DNA of 64,000 nucleotides from Doryteuthis pealeii (GCA_023376005.1 CM042179.1:15207272-15271271); one strand, 5' to 3'; positions 1 to 13,690 are shown, counted from the stretch's first letter. The notes: generated by a model not told the origin, from the letters alone. Program-made: numbers and translations.

Positions 1-3000
1 ATCTTTGCAGATTTAATACATTTTATATTAACTATAACTACATTAAGAAATAAATTACATTTAAAGATTTAATCTAAATAGTATATACTCAACATCTATA
101 GATCAATCTTTTCATATTTTAACAGGGAAAAAATCTATAGTCAACAATTTAGAGTCTATTCCATTTAAATAACAATAAAATTTTAACATGAAAATCATTA
201 TTTACAAGCAAGTCTTATCAAGGTTTCAGATTTAGAGCAGTTGTGAACACATGGATATCTGAATATCATATATTATGAATCATTTTAAAAATGTCTGAAA
301 TTTTCCCTTCATGCAAATAACTCAAAAACTATTTTCCTTTAAGGGACATACCACTAGAGATTTACTCTTGTTAATTTTCTTAATCCATTTTTTATCCATT
401 ATTATTCAGGGTTTCTTTTTATATAAACACTGTCTTAGTTCTTCAAGTCAAATTTTGGATATGAAAAATCTGATATCTCATATAGTTTTATTTACATGCA
501 CAATTTCAATAAGGAGGAAAGTAAATTCACTTCATTTCATTGAAAAAAAAATCAGAAAGAATTTTGATTTTGGTTTAGGAATTGAAATTTTAATTTTTAT
601 CAGAGATCTTGAACTGAATTGATGCTTTTTTCCCTGTTAGTATAAATATATACTATTATCTTTTCTTTTATTTTTTTTTAGTTAAATAAAGCATTATTAA
701 TGTTTTACAAGTATTTTTTTCATCTTTTTTTATTTACTTTTCTTCACAACTATTCAGTTGATCAGTAAACAGAGTAGATAAAGAATAAGTTCCTGGCAAA
801 ACTCAAATCTTGCATCCATTTAACAAACCAAATCAACCATAACAGCTACTCTACCTATGATGTTATGAGAATTTTTACAATGAGCAGAAGATCAAATTTA
901 ACAATTTAAACTAACCTATCTTCCTCATATCACTCAGTAATGTATTTGTTATTGTTTTTATATATGCTAAGAGTATTAATAGTAATAGTATTATTATGTT
1001 CTTTTAATTTTATGAGTCTATACTGTTTACTGACATCTATAGGCTGGTGATCTGAACTGTTTCAATGAAGAGGAACTAAAATTAAGATAAAAGATAAAAA
1101 ATGATAATAATTACTTAAATATTTTGTTATAATGATTTTGGTTGGTCTATCCTTTCTTGATTTCTTTAATGACCTTTGTCTAAGGCTAAGTTATGTTAGT
1201 CTTATTGTCCAGCCTATAATCCGGTTGATAGGCTATGTCCTATTGTAATTCTTTTTTTTTTTTCTGATATTTGTAGGTGCCTTTGTATCTTAGTTGCATT
1301 ACCTTTGTCAACTTTGGGTGAAATTGTTTTTACTTTAATCATTTTCTAACTTAATGTATGCTATAATAAATTGAATGTTTTTCTTTTCTTTTTCTCTCTC
1401 TTTGTATAGAGACCTTGTCTTCCCTTTATCCTTACACCTGCATCAGATTGCATTATAGGATATTACAGAAAGATTTGCAATATGAATTCAATGTGGATGC
1501 AACAAGATACAGATTGGAGACAATTGGAAGAACTCTATTATTAAGTATCAAGTTACCCCATCTTCCTCTGCTAGCACTAAGGTTAAATTCTAACCCTATA
1601 TAGCCTAGGAATCAGAAAAATTACAATGATCAAAGAGCAAGACAAGTGGTAGTCGGAAAAGGAATCTATCAAAGTGAATGAAAGAATAACCATAGTTCTC
1701 TTCAATCCCCACCCAACAAAAAAAAATCAATCTGGTCTCTGGTAGCATCAAATGCTGACCAAATACAGATTCTAAAAGCATTAAAAAGATTATGTCAACA
1801 CAAATTCAAGAGTCAACACAAGCTAAAAATAAAACACTTCATAAATATAAAGCTGATACAAGTCAAAATATTTAAACAAACTGGCAGGCCTAACTGAAAG
1901 TCTTTAAGTTAAATAACAATCCAAGGAGGAAAACTGTCCACATTAACAGTAATAAATAAAAGCAGCTAACTAAAGCAATATGATTAAAATTAACAAAAAC
2001 TAAAGTTTAGTATTACAATCACCAAGTTGGTTCTTTATAGAAATATAAGAGATCAGAAAAATCCATGATATCTATAAATGATTTGGCCCACTTCTTAGAG
2101 TCCATCAAAAAAGTGCCCATCAACTCTGTACAAATGGTGCACCAAGATATTGTAAATCTGTTTACTAAAATTTCAGGATCAAGATCCTATCTCTGATTTG
2201 AAACAGACTGAGAGCCACAAAAGCATCACAATTGATGACCTAATGGAAATAGTGGTGTTTCAACTAAGATATGATATACTGAGTAGGAAAGAGCATGATC
2301 ATGGGATTAAAATTGTTAACAGTGATGGCAAATATCTAGAGTACTTTGAAAAAAAAATGTCTTTCAGAAGGACACCATTAGGGCCAACCAAAAATATCAG
2401 GTTATCTCATAAGTAATGCCCAAAATCTGATATCAATAAACTGAATTTTATCTTTGCTATTCTAAAATACCTTAATGATAACATTATATGTTAGTATATT
2501 TTGTAGTTTTAAATGAGTAAGTTACATTGTTACAAATTGATTGAATAACTTGGTTACAATATTGACCTTCCTAAAAGATAAATGTGTCTATGGAGTATAT
2601 ATCACATATAATTATATACGAGTTAAGAAAAGAAAAAGGAAATAATATTGCTGAAGGAACCAAAAATATTCCTAGTTTTTATGTGATAAATTCTTTAAAT
2701 TAAAAAGAATTGCCAAAATGGCTTAAAAGGTGACTTCAGCTTTAGAGATGTACCACATACAGATTGTCCTACCGAGTTTAATGATGACCAGTTTTTGTTT
2801 GAACTCAAAGTCATTCAACAACACAGCATTATCTGCAACAATATAGAAAGGGTCCTAAACTTGGAAATAGGTTTAAAACAGAAGTCAAAGATAAAACATC
2901 TAGACTTCTCTACATTCTCATATATCAACATTTTGAATGGTAATAAAAAAATGGATATTTTACACAGACACCTGGGTGCAAATAGGCTAAAGTACAATTC

Positions 3001-3540
3001 AAAATTAATCTCTATCCAAGATCAGTTTTAGTAAATGTTTTTTTTGTGTGATCAATTTCCAATTGCTATTAGGTAATTTTACAATTATAAGAAACATCAA
3101 TTGTTAGCAGCACCAAAACATTAAAAGAGCAGAGATCCAGTTTGATGACTTACAAAGATGTGTTGTTCTATGTTGTAAAAGTACAGCTTCATATAGTAAA
3201 AATCATATTGGAAAAGATTGAAAATCTTTGCTGAGAAAAAAAAATGATATCCTCTATATTCTCCAAGATCTTGTTCAATCTGATTATCTTCTATTCTAAA
3301 GTGTGCAGAACCATCTTTGAGGAAATAGTTCTTAAAATATATGAAAAGATAAAAACTACCCTTTCTATATTCTTTTCCTTCAAGACTTTTACAAAAATAG
3401 TATTATGAAGATTGTGAATCACAGATAATGATTAATCCTTTGTTAATAAATTCTAACATGAATTCTTAGAATATTTTTTCAATATGGAGATTACTTACTG
3501 ATGACAAACATACATCAACAAAACTTTAACATCTTCATAC
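1..3540. other. No recognised gene; 3' side of the LYRM9-like gene
   Basis: AT-rich sequence with open frames of at most about 80 codons (for example 2198-2416 and 2795-3031, plus strand). Their products match nothing I recognise and have no domain signature. The stretch from about 1400 to 3030 is a little less AT-rich and could be an old, unrecognised element. The last exon of the LYRM9-like gene may lie somewhere in this stretch or just beyond it. Confidence 0.5.
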
Positions 3541-3559
3541 AAGGAAGATGTACTAACAT

Positions 3560-4395
3560 TCTGAAGCCCCCAAATTTGGCTTATTAAGTAAAAATAAGAA
3601 ACACATTTTTTAATAACAAATAACTTTATTGAACAACATATTTACTGTTTTGTTCCAGAATTGTCTAACAACTTCAGGCACCTTCATACTTCTATTGTCC
3701 TAGGACTTTTTTTTTTATCTTTCTCGGCAAAATACTGCTCAAATTGCCTTTTGTAGCCTTTCAGGGATTTTTTTCTTTCATTAAAAGAATTCTGTAAAAA
3801 CTGGAATAAATGGTGAAAATATCTGCTGAATATGATGGAAAAGTAAAAACTTTACAGCCATGCTCTAACAATTTTTGTCTGGTCAACAAAAAAACATGTG
3901 GTCTGATAGAATATTATGTTTTTTTTTTCTTAACTAATTTTGGCTGAATATTTTTAGTTGCTACTTTCAATGGTTTGCTTCTTTAGAATTTGTTCATAGT
4001 AAAGGACTTTTAGTAATTGGTACACAGTTAGAAGTGGTTAGATGATCTCTTGCATTCCATGTTATTAAAATATATTCACTTTTCCTTGCCAATCACAACT
4101 AGTTTAAAAATTTTGTTAAGTTTTAGTTTTAGTAGTAAATTTCACAGATAGTCCAATAGCCTACTTTTCACTTAATTAGTAAATGCCACAATGATTCTCA
4201 ATGCTTGTTTTTCGATACTTTGAGTATGTTGGCTATTTCTCATGTCAGATAACATTGATTATTCTCAAGTAATATATTGATTTGATCACTATCAACCTCA
4301 ACTGGTTTACCAAACCAGGAAGCATTGTTTAGTGAGAAATATCCAGCACTAAACTTTACAAACCACTTCTGACATGGCTGATCATTCATAACAAC
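3560..4395 (-). pseudogene. Decayed mariner transposase
   Basis: On the minus strand, from about 4385 downward, the translation reads CQKWFVKFSAGYFSLNNASW, then GKPVEVDSDQINILLENNQ and EIANILKVSK. This is the helix-turn-helix half of mariner transposases of the kind fused into vertebrate SETMAR. Further along, after frame breaks, come RPHVFLLTRQKLLEHG and FTFPSYSADIF, the region of the catalytic aspartates (HxDNARPH and PYSPDLxPxD in active mariners), and finally LEQNSKYVVQ, the usual C-terminus. Both catalytic motifs are damaged, there are several in-frame stops and at least two frameshifts, and the middle third is missing. The copy is dead and old. Outer terminal repeats were not found with confidence. 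Confidence 0.85.
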
Positions 4396-6514
4396 TTTTT
4401 TTAGGTACTGAGTTAGATTTTAATTTTCTTAAAGATGTTTCAAATCATAATCAATAAATAAAATAAACCAAATTTGATATATTTTAAATGCATGCTAAGA
4501 CAACTGTCCTACAGCAAAGAAAAATTGATTCTGTGAATGAAGTTAGTTAAAATTAAATGTTGCTAATACCATTTAATAGTAAAACAGATTGAACATTTTA
4601 GGTTATTTGATATCATTTAACATACTTTGATTAAATAAATCTGAATTTCTAGATATCCTGGTAACTCACAGTACAGGTTCAAGACATCCAAATACTGCAA
4701 AACCACATGAATATTTTCATTATGTATAGATTATAAAATAAACAAAATAGTGTCCAAAGAGAACAACCCTTAGATATTTTTTCAATTAGCAACACTTATC
4801 AGCATATGATGATTCTTGTACTCTTCATAAAACCATCTACCTGATGAACAGCAGGATCCAATAAGAGAAAAATAAACATGAAAAAATACCATCTTAATTC
4901 ATACTGGAAAATAATGCTGTAGATTATACAATATTAAAACAATTGTTATAAGCATCACCAATACATTGGTCATTATCCCCCAAATATAACTAGGAATTAT
5001 ATGTACAATATCTTAAACAATTATGGTAGAAAATACAAAAATCAAATCAGCAATCTAAAGATACTTCTAGAAGACAAAGCAGAATACATTTGAATACCAA
5101 TCACTATTACAGATAAATAAAACTGAAAAAAAAATACAGAAACTAAGAGTCTACATATGATGTTATCCAAAAAATGAGATGAATACCTTTTGAAAATAAG
5201 TATTTTTTAATTCAATATAGTAAAACTACTGCAATAGAAAATAATACCAAAAGACAATAACCTGTTTGCAATATTCCTTAATGCAATGTGGTTCAGTGAA
5301 AAAGTTTACACTTTCTCTGAATTAAATTTATTGTGATAGTTATAATGAAGTCACAAAAAATAAAAAAATGGTCAAAGAAATTGTTCAGTCAGCAAAACAT
5401 CTGATACTAGAAGGATATACCAACAAAAGTATTAAATTAATGAATGTCTAGTGATATTAGAAGAATAAACACGGGAGAATAAATAGTGGGAAAACTCTAA
5501 TCTAACAACACAAGCTATAGAAAAAAATATACTCAGATCAACTGCCTCTTTATATAGCAATTTATATGTGTAAGCTTTTAAAATCACCAAAAAATGGAAT
5601 AAAGTCTCATAAAAATTGGTCACATTATTTTGATAACAAAATTTATGGCAATATAGAAAGAATGAATTATTGAAAACAAAATGTTATTCCTTATGAAACA
5701 TTTATATTAACAGTAATTTGGAGTTGAAATATTTGATTTTAATAACAAAAATATAGAAAAGGAATTAGAATTAAATACATTTATGTATGCTGATCTGAAT
5801 TAATTTTATTTATCTAAAAGGAACGAGTGAAACATTTAATTATTCAATTCAATTTGTTATTCAGTATAAGATGGTTCAGTTTAATCTAATATCTATGTAA
5901 CTGAAATTATATATATTTGTTACTCACATTAACTTTTTATTGTTAATTCAGAGTAAACTTAATAAAATGTAAATAAAATAAAAATAAATTAAATGCAGAA
6001 GTTATAAAGACATGATTAAAAACAGTTTTAAAAAATTGTAAGGTCAAGCAAGTTATAACCTTCTTGAAGAAATCATTTTTTTCCCCATAAACTTTTAAGC
6101 AAAAACAAAAAATTACTATGGTAATTTCACTTTACATTAATGCTAGTATATGTACATAATGATTTTGAATGCTAAAATTTAACTAATATTAATATGTCAA
6201 TTTCATGCATTTTGATTTAGATATGAAAGGTAAGTAAATTTACTTACTTTAAGAAATGAGTAGAAGGTAATACAGAAACATTTTAAAAATTCATAACTTT
6301 CTTGTTTTTAATCTAATTTTTATATCATCTATCAGATATTATAAGTTAGATAAAATAAAATATGAATATATATATAAGTTACAGATATTATAATTACAAG
6401 TTACAATGTGAAAGAAGAAATTAAAATAATAGAATTTTACTATTCAACTGAAAAGTTTATAATTTAAACAAAAAATACATTTTTTGGTGTCAGAATATTT
6501 TCAAGAAATTCAAA
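4396..6514. other. No recognised gene
   Basis: AT-rich intergenic sequence without open frames over about 65 codons, tRNA-like boxes or terminal repeats that I could recognise. Confidence 0.5.
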
Positions 6515-6760
6515 ATTCAAATGGCCTCCCCATTCACCCACTTTTTCTGCCAGACTTCTTTTTGTGGGGTTATTTAAAGGAATGTGTATATTTGAATATG
6601 CTTGCATTTACTGCAACTCAAGAATAATATTCATGCAGAGATAAGAGAATTGACTCTAGAAGCCAAGAGTCATACAAAGTGCTTGAATTAAGGTGAAACT
6701 TTGTATCTGTGACAATGGAGGCAATCTTCAAGATATAACGTTTTCGCTAATAGCTAAAAA
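6515..6760 (+). pseudogene. Transposase C-terminal relic (mariner superfamily)
   Basis: Around 6550-6600 the plus strand reads PDFFLWGYLKECVY with a frame change just before it. This is the PDLTPxDFFLWGYLK block that follows the second catalytic aspartate in a widespread IS630/Tc1/mariner-type transposase. It continues, with stops, through residues resembling the C-terminal helix and the final ...FVSVTNGG... stretch. Only the last 80 or so codons remain. Confidence 0.65.
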
Positions 6761-7540
6761 TATACTTTCCTTAAACAATATTTTATAACTCAAAAGACTA
6801 AATAATTCATTTTTTTTACATGTCAGTCTTTAATGAACCACACTGTATAATTTTGTGAATACCAAACCAATAAATAAAATGAGCTCATTAATTTCAACTT
6901 ATAATGAAAACATTTTATTTAAATGTGTGAGCTTACATCTGGTACAGTTTCTTTTTTCCTTCTTTTCATGAGATAAAAGAAGAAATATGAATAAGAGAGG
7001 AAAGAGAAAGGATTAGAGATAGAATTGTTAAGAGACAAGGGACAGAATAATCCTATGGAACAAGAGTTCAGCATCCTTAACATGGCTTAGATTGACGATC
7101 AAAAAGATCAAATAGTTTGCTTTGAGTACTACCACCCTACTAAACCCCATTTCTCTTGTCCACAAATTCTACATATATTTTTGAGACAAGTAAAAAATCA
7201 TCTACCTTCTTAAATATCTCTCCAAACCTTGCACCCATGGCCTCAAAATAAGGTTATAGCATAAGGTTAAGTGGTACAAGTTCAAGAACAAAAGAAATTC
7301 CAACCTCTACCCAAAACCCAAGAAAATACCCACTACAATCACCACTGGATCCTAATGAGAGAGGCACTTGTAAATACACGGATAGGCAGGCTGGACTGGT
7401 AGATCATTTTCTCCTCCTCTTCCATGGGGTTCCACACAAACAACCTGTCTCTACCTGCACAGCATTTAACTCCATCATTAGCATTACCATCCACTAAAAC
7501 TGGATTTCCAGAAACAATTGAAGGTATAAGTAGCACTTAC
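6761..7540. other. Probable LYRM9-like intron 2 and flank; nothing else recognised
   Basis: Starts on the minus strand with the donor of exon 2. An open frame of 65 codons (7536-7339, minus) has no recognised similarity and no acceptor good enough to call it an exon. Confidence 0.4.
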
Positions 7541-7633
7541 CTTCTTGACAAGCCACTCCATATCCTCCAGAGCACGAAACATGATTTGTTTGATTCTTTC
7601 AGGATCTGTTTCATCTGAGTGACTACTGAAGCT
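7541..7633 (-). CDS. LYRM9: LYR-motif protein (LYRM9-like), exon 2
   Basis: This 31-codon exon is bounded on the minus strand by an acceptor (TTGCAG, ending at 7634) and a donor (GTAAGTGC, from 7540). It joins exon 1 in phase 0, so the junction reads RQ|SFSSHSDE. It then runs TDPERIKQIM and ends ALEDMEWLVKK. Human LYRM9 has SFRVHSDEDNPERIQQI and then an acidic-tryptophan helix at the same place, so both the residues and the splice position agree. Exons 1 and 2 together give 76 residues; the human protein is about 78, so only a few C-terminal residues and the stop are missing. They should lie in a small third exon below 7540, which I could not fix. The gene is likely functional because both exons are open, with intact splice signals, in a region otherwise full of stops. 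Confidence 0.85.
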
Positions 7634-8735
7634 CTGCAATAGCAACCAAAGATGCATATATAGTCATAGGTTTGTATTTTATACATACATCATATATATA
7701 TTATATATACACATATACTTTATATATGGATATATGAAGTTTATGAAATAACCATAATCACAAGAATACAAAATAGCAATACATAACATATAATAAGCAT
7801 AGAAATGACATTAATATGCAAAATTACTTATGTAAATTAATGCAATGTTCATAAAAAATCCAACATTAAAGATGTGTCAATATATTTGAACAAAACAGAC
7901 ATATATTCTGATAGAAAATTATATAGTTATAAAAATAAATGTTAATAGAGATATAAATTAACTGTGCACAAACTCAATAGTTTTATTTATATAAAAACAA
8001 TCCTACATATATTATACATAAAGTAATATACAATTGTAAAATAAGTTGAACATATATTCACCCCATTAATTAGAACTTAAATACTGGAGTCTATAACTAC
8101 AATAAAGAAATACTAACAGCTTTTAAAGTTTTAATTGGAAATTGTAAAAAAAAAATGTTTATTTCCTGAATTTCTAAAAGGATTAATATTTTTCATTGTG
8201 ATAAAACTAGTTTATTTTAGAAAAAAGATGTTCATAACCCTCTAGAATTTAGTACATATCTCATAATCTGTTATTAAAAATAATATTTTTTACTGATAGG
8301 GACACTAATATGAACAATAAATACCTTTCTTAAGTTACTGAAAGAAATGATATCTGAGTAATACTTACTCAAGTATATCCTTGTTCAAATATTCATGCAT
8401 CACCAAATTTGCATAGTAAAGCCCTAATCCATATAATAAATAACTAACATAGCTCATAAAACCTGATAAGTACACGTTTGCCAATAACTTGACAAATCAT
8501 TTATTCAAAGTCTATGGCTTTGGGGGTTGGATGAAAGAGTTGTCTGTGACCTCAACCACACTGTACTTACTACACATAAAAGTAACCAATAGCAAATTAG
8601 GTAATAAAGACTGCACTAAAAGGCAGCAATGTAAAATAATATAAATAAGCAATTGAAATTGAAAGAATTTTATCTAATGTCCTCTTAAATTAATCCAATT
8701 CACACACAATGTACAACATAGTCATTCAAATACAT

Positions 8736-8795
<60 letters not shown>

Positions 8796-11700
8796 CTTTG
8801 GTAATTAAAGACAATGTTACAAGGTTGCTTGATATATGAATAAAATTACTTGATAATTCTTACTTTGAAATTTTTATACCATATAAAAATCATTCTTTGA
8901 TAATCTCAAATACTTATTCATAACTTATTCATAACTATTATTGTATGTGAATTCATAATAATCCAAATAACTCAAATAATAGTAATCATCAAGCCTCATC
9001 TCAAACTTATTCATAAATATTATAATCATTATTAAGCTATTGTTTTTATCATTATATAATTACTTAAAAGTAAAGGAATAATCATTTCTACTTTTTTATA
9101 TTAAGTACAAGAATGACAATGATATTTTTTATATTAAGTACAAGAATGATAATCATTTTTTAGGAATTTTTAAAAAAATCATTTTTAGTTTTTAGAAAAT
9201 CCAACCCCCAAAAAGTTGGAGATCAACCAAGCTTCCTCAGCTATCTAAGAAATGACTCAAAATATGCTCTGAAAAATGTATAAAATTATACAGACAAAAC
9301 ATGTTTCAAACAGGAAAACTGGTATTTAAACCAATATTAATGGATATAGACACAATATAAATTAATGACTAACAGTGGTATCAGAAACATCCATTATCAC
9401 TTCCCGAAACTTGAAAAATATTTTGCTTATATTCAAAAATCCCATCTAGATTTAGGTATAAAATGATTTTTTTTAAGTAATAGTCTATTTATAAAAAGAT
9501 ATTAGAAAACAATTTTTATAGCATCTAATTAAGTGTTGATACAATGTTTTTTTTTGTTTTGTTTTTTTACATGGAAGTCATATAGAATTGTAGTATATTC
9601 TATGACTTCCATTCATTGCAAAATAAAACTTAGTGTGAAGAAATATTTTCACGGTTGTTCTTTTTTTTTAGGGGGGGGGTAGCTGTGTATTCATTCACTC
9701 ATTCTCTCTCTCTCTCATATATATATACATATACAGGTGTGTGGGTGTGGAGAGAGTGGTCGGAATCCCATTACGGCAAATGAATGAAACTCTTTATATT
9801 TTTTGTACTTGTTAATCTTATTTCTTTGTCTTTAAAAATTTCAATATGATTTTTACAAACAGCAACGAAGATTTAGAGGTTAAAAACCCAGTTTTAGATT
9901 TAAAATACAGACAAAAATCTGGTTTTAGATTAACACATAAAAATTAGTTCTAAAAATATTTCTACACTATAAGTACCGGAATGTTAAAAAAAAATCAAAC
10001 ATGCCAGTATCCACGTTAAAAATGTGAAAGACTAACTAAAAAAGTGCTTAGATATATTACTGTATGTATAAATTTGGGAGGTGTGCATATTTCAACATAA
10101 ATTCCTAATTGAATTGATATCCCAAAAGTAAGTGGTGTGTGTGTTTGTTTTATTACAGTAAGTATTTGTCCAGAATAGCTCGCTGATGAAAATTTGCGTT
10201 ATTTTTGTGGTAATATACACACAATTATATTGAAATGCAATACTTAAATTCACCATCCAGATAAGAGTAAATTTCAGTGATTTTTTTTTTATTGTACCTA
10301 AATATTATATATCGGCAATCGGTCGTAAGTAGAAATGTTGATGGTTTGAGAAGGAAAAGACTTAAGAAATAGGATGAGTGGGTGAAAACCAGAGTTGATG
10401 TATTTTTTTAAAGTTTTTTTTTCTCTTAAATGTTGCAAATGACTGAAAGTTACCTTCATCTGGTATGTGATTGCATTATTACGTATTCATTTCTGTATAA
10501 TTTTTTGTACATTACCGGACATTTCATCAGTGTCCTATTCTGGACAAACACAGAAACGTCAGGTAATAAAAGCAACTTTTCTACTTTAAAAATATTTGAC
10601 AATATCCGATAATAAAATTCAAGTATTTTTATACAAGAGTATAACTAACTACAACTTTGTAAAAATGCTGAAAGTTTGGTAAGTAGAATAATACTGACAA
10701 CTCATTTTGTTTACAGGAAAATCTGGATCGGATAACTCCGAAGAATATACATACATACAGTGTTCATACCGCTCAAACACTAATTTATTTACAAATACAC
10801 ACGTTTGTTTTCATACAAAATTAACCAATGTATACATATTTACATGTGTGTCTAGGCTGAATATCAATTCATTCCCCTTAATTTTCTTATCTTTTCATTT
10901 AATTCAACTGAAGAGACAACCCTAGGCAACTCACTATGTCCCTTAGTAGTAAATATTTCTCCGATGATGAAAGGAAGAGGAACATAAATAAATCTTGCTT
11001 AAAATATATCAACAGTGCTCCTATCACAACAATATTTCTCCTTTTCTCTCTATGTTTTTTGTTTAGACGTTTCAGTTTTTTTATAATAATTTTTACAAAA
11101 TAATGATATTTGAAAATCATTTTACATTTGTTATTCCATCTGTTGTTGTTCAATGTTCATCTGCATTATTTACTTCCCTTATTTTAGTTATTAATAAATG
11201 GTACACATAACTGAACATAAGTTTGATTATTCATTATAGTAAATAGTTGATTTTTGTTTTTATTTTATGTAACTGGAATCTGTTATCTGGACACAAACAA
11301 AACTTTTTTTAAATCATGAATTTTTAACATATAGTGTTCGGTGTGTTAACGTACGTAAAATGTAAATAAATAATAGCTCTGTTGTAATATTCATCTTAAA
11401 AATAGGTAATATAAAAAAAAAAACAATTTAATAACAGCTATTTCATCTACAAAGGTGTTTCTTTTTTTAAATTTAATACGCCAATATTACTGAGAAAAAA
11501 ATATAAACCATTTTTTTTTAATTCACAAATTATTTTAAGGTTTTCATATTTTTTTATTTATCATAGCATAAAGTGACTGACTGTGTCTCCTTCAACATTT
11601 CTGCGGCGTAGGGATTTTTCTGACTTAGAAATTCGTGACATTGATTACAAAAATCAATCATACTAAAGTAAAATTTAATATCTCTTATATAAGCTGTGTA

Positions 11701-11961
11701 TATCACAGCATTAAATGACGATAATGAAGATAATGTATTTTAATAATACAAAATTATAGTAATAACAGAAACTCATATTTTCCGACCCTTATTGATAATT
11801 GTTTAATGTTTATGTTATTGTAAGGTACGCATTATTGTGAATGATAGCTAAAAACTTTAGTTTTTAAAGGACAAATCTCAACCTAACCTACATATATTAT
11901 ATAAACATAATTAATCAATCGTGTCTGAGGCTGAATACAATTAAACGATTTACTTACTTAC
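7634..11961 (-). other. Intron 1 of the LYRM9-like gene
   Basis: The intron begins GTAAGT and ends TTGCAG on the minus strand and is about 4.3 kb long. It is very AT-rich, has stops in all frames, and holds an (AC)n(AT)n microsatellite at 8735-8791. I see no conserved exon-like stretch and no recognisable transposase inside it. A run of nine G at about 9672 and a (TC)n(AT)n patch at 9704-9728 are simple-sequence features. Confidence 0.75.
8735..8791. repeat. (AC)n(AT)n microsatellite
   Basis: About ten CA units run directly into about twenty AT units, inside intron 1 of the LYRM9-like gene. Confidence 0.95.
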
Positions 11962-12096
11962 TTGTCGTATATAATGTTTATAATGATCTTGGGCATCGGG
12001 TGGTAATTTCCGAAGATTGACTAACAAGCGTCGATAAAGCTGGGAGGGTGTCATGGCAGCCATTTCCGATCTTGCGCACTGTATTACTTCCGGCAT
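11962..12096 (-). CDS. LYRM9: LYR-motif protein (LYRM9-like), exon 1
   Basis: Reading the minus strand from the ATG at 12096 gives 45 codons, ending at the arginine-glutamine pair just before a consensus donor (GTAAGT, 11961-11956). Residues 19-24 read QLYRRL, the tripeptide that names the LYR family, and the exon continues through LPPDAQDHYKHYIRQ. Human LYRM9, from memory, has the same order: QLYR, a leucine-rich helix, then HYKHAVRQ at the exon end. LYR proteins are small three-helix bundles of the mitochondrial matrix; family members such as LYRM4 bind acylated mitochondrial acyl-carrier protein and assist Fe-S or respiratory assembly. The specific role of LYRM9 is not established. In-frame ATGs at codons 12 and 15 are alternative starts; codon 1 has A at -3 and codon 12 has G at -3 and +4, so translation could begin at either. 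The exon is visibly richer in G and C than its surroundings. Confidence 0.85.
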
Positions 12097-13030
12097 CTTT
12101 CAGCTTGGTTGTTTTCTTACTAATATTGTACGCAGAAAGCTAGACGTATTCTACTAAAGTATAGTAGCAGAAGAAAATGTGGAACCATTTAATTTAAAAA
12201 AAAAAAAAAAGTTTTATTGATCGAATAATTAATTAAAAAACTTTTGATTTAAATTAATTTTGTATAAAATCTCTAATTAAAAAATCAACAGAGGAGCCGT
12301 GAATTCGAATTTTACAATGTTATTTTCGATCTGCGCTTCGATTGATGACCCGAATGTAAAAATAATGATTAATTAATTTAGAAAATTTTTAAAAATTGTG
12401 ATGGAAAAAAATAATATTAATCAAACAAATTAATGGTATTTTTTTTTTTTTTTTTTTGCGTGTCGATTTTTTATGAAAATTTTTTTTTTACTTAAAATGC
12501 ATAAAAAAATAATAATTTGAGTTTTATACTTCGCACTTGAATTTAATTCCAAATATTTACTAAAAAATACTAAGCTACTTGAGTATGCAGCTTTAGTATT
12601 AGGATATTCAATAATACGTGTTGAATAGACAGTTATGCAAAACCGGTGTTAGGGTTTCATCCCCACCACCACCACCACCGAATCTATAGCACAGGGCTCT
12701 CAACTCTACTACAGGTCAATTTTCATAAAGTAGTATTTATATAGAATATGTTAAACCTGTCCTCCCAGGGCCCCCAAACAGGCTTGAGCCCCTCCATACT
12801 TACTATGGTACTTACTATGCGCCGGTTCTAATGCAAGACATTGAGATGTAAGTTGGTTCACATTCCATAACAGACGATTATTGGTTTCATCTACCTTTTT
12901 TTTAATCATAAGAAGCAATTTATTGAAATATAAATAACAAATATAATTTGATGTGTTATCTGACTTATCAATGTAGTCAACCATGTTCTTATCTTTTCAT
13001 CTTAGTGAGTCTTTCTTATTTATCCACCTC
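12097..13030. other. Upstream side of the LYRM9-like gene; no other gene recognised
   Basis: Contains the 5' flank of the LYRM9-like gene just above 12096, homopolymer runs (A15 near 12197 and T16 near 12440) and a short (CAC)n at 12664-12679. No TATA box or other promoter element can be assigned with confidence. A moderately GC-rich stretch at 12700-12860 looks repeat-derived but matches none of the families below. Confidence 0.4.
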
Positions 13031-13040
13031 AGCCTGTTCC

Positions 13041-13042
13041 TA

Positions 13043-13082
<40 letters not shown>

Positions 13083-13090
13083 CATCTGTC

Positions 13091-13136
<46 letters not shown>

Positions 13137-13146
13137 CAGTCTGTTC

Positions 13147-13192
<46 letters not shown>

Positions 13193-13347
13193 CAGTCTCT
13201 ATCTATCTATCTCTATCTATCTATCTATATCTATCTATCTCAGTCTGTTCCTATCTATCTATCTATCTATCTATCTATCTCCTGTTCCTATCTATCTATC
13301 TATCTATCTCAGTCTGTTCCTATCTATCTATCTATCTCTCAGTCTGT

Positions 13348-13378
<31 letters not shown>

Positions 13379-13432
13379 CAGTCTGTTCCTATCTATCTAT
13401 CTCTCTATCTATCTATCTATCTCAGTCTGTTC

Positions 13433-13470
<38 letters not shown>

Positions 13471-13548
13471 CAGTCTGTTACTATCTATCTATCTATCTAT
13501 CTATCTATCTCAGTCTGTTCCTATCTATCTATCTATCTCAGTCTGTTC

Positions 13549-13590
<42 letters not shown>

Positions 13591-13690
13591 CATTTTGTTC
13601 ATATCAATCTATCTCTCATAGTCGACTCATATCAATGTATGTATCTATCTGTATCTATCACAGTCTGGTCATATCTATCTATCTATCTTG
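13041..13690. repeat. (CTAT)n array punctuated by CAGTCTGTTC spacers
   Basis: More than 600 bp of CTAT tetranucleotide blocks of varying length. The blocks are separated by a recurring interruption of the form CTCAGTCTGTTC, seen at least ten times (for example at 13136, 13229, 13308, 13378 and 13422). The 212-codon open frame across it, all leucine, serine, isoleucine and tyrosine, is a product of the tetranucleotide and not a gene. Confidence 0.95.

Noticed and set aside
7339..7536. Open frame directly after LYRM9 exon 2 as a read-through C-terminus or exon 3
   Set aside because: Exon 2 has a consensus donor, the frame is not continuous with it, and its product has no resemblance to LYRM9.
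12983..13621. 212-codon open frame, the longest in the window
   Set aside because: It is a translation of the CTAT array, with only Leu, Ser, Ile and Tyr repeats and no start context or domain.
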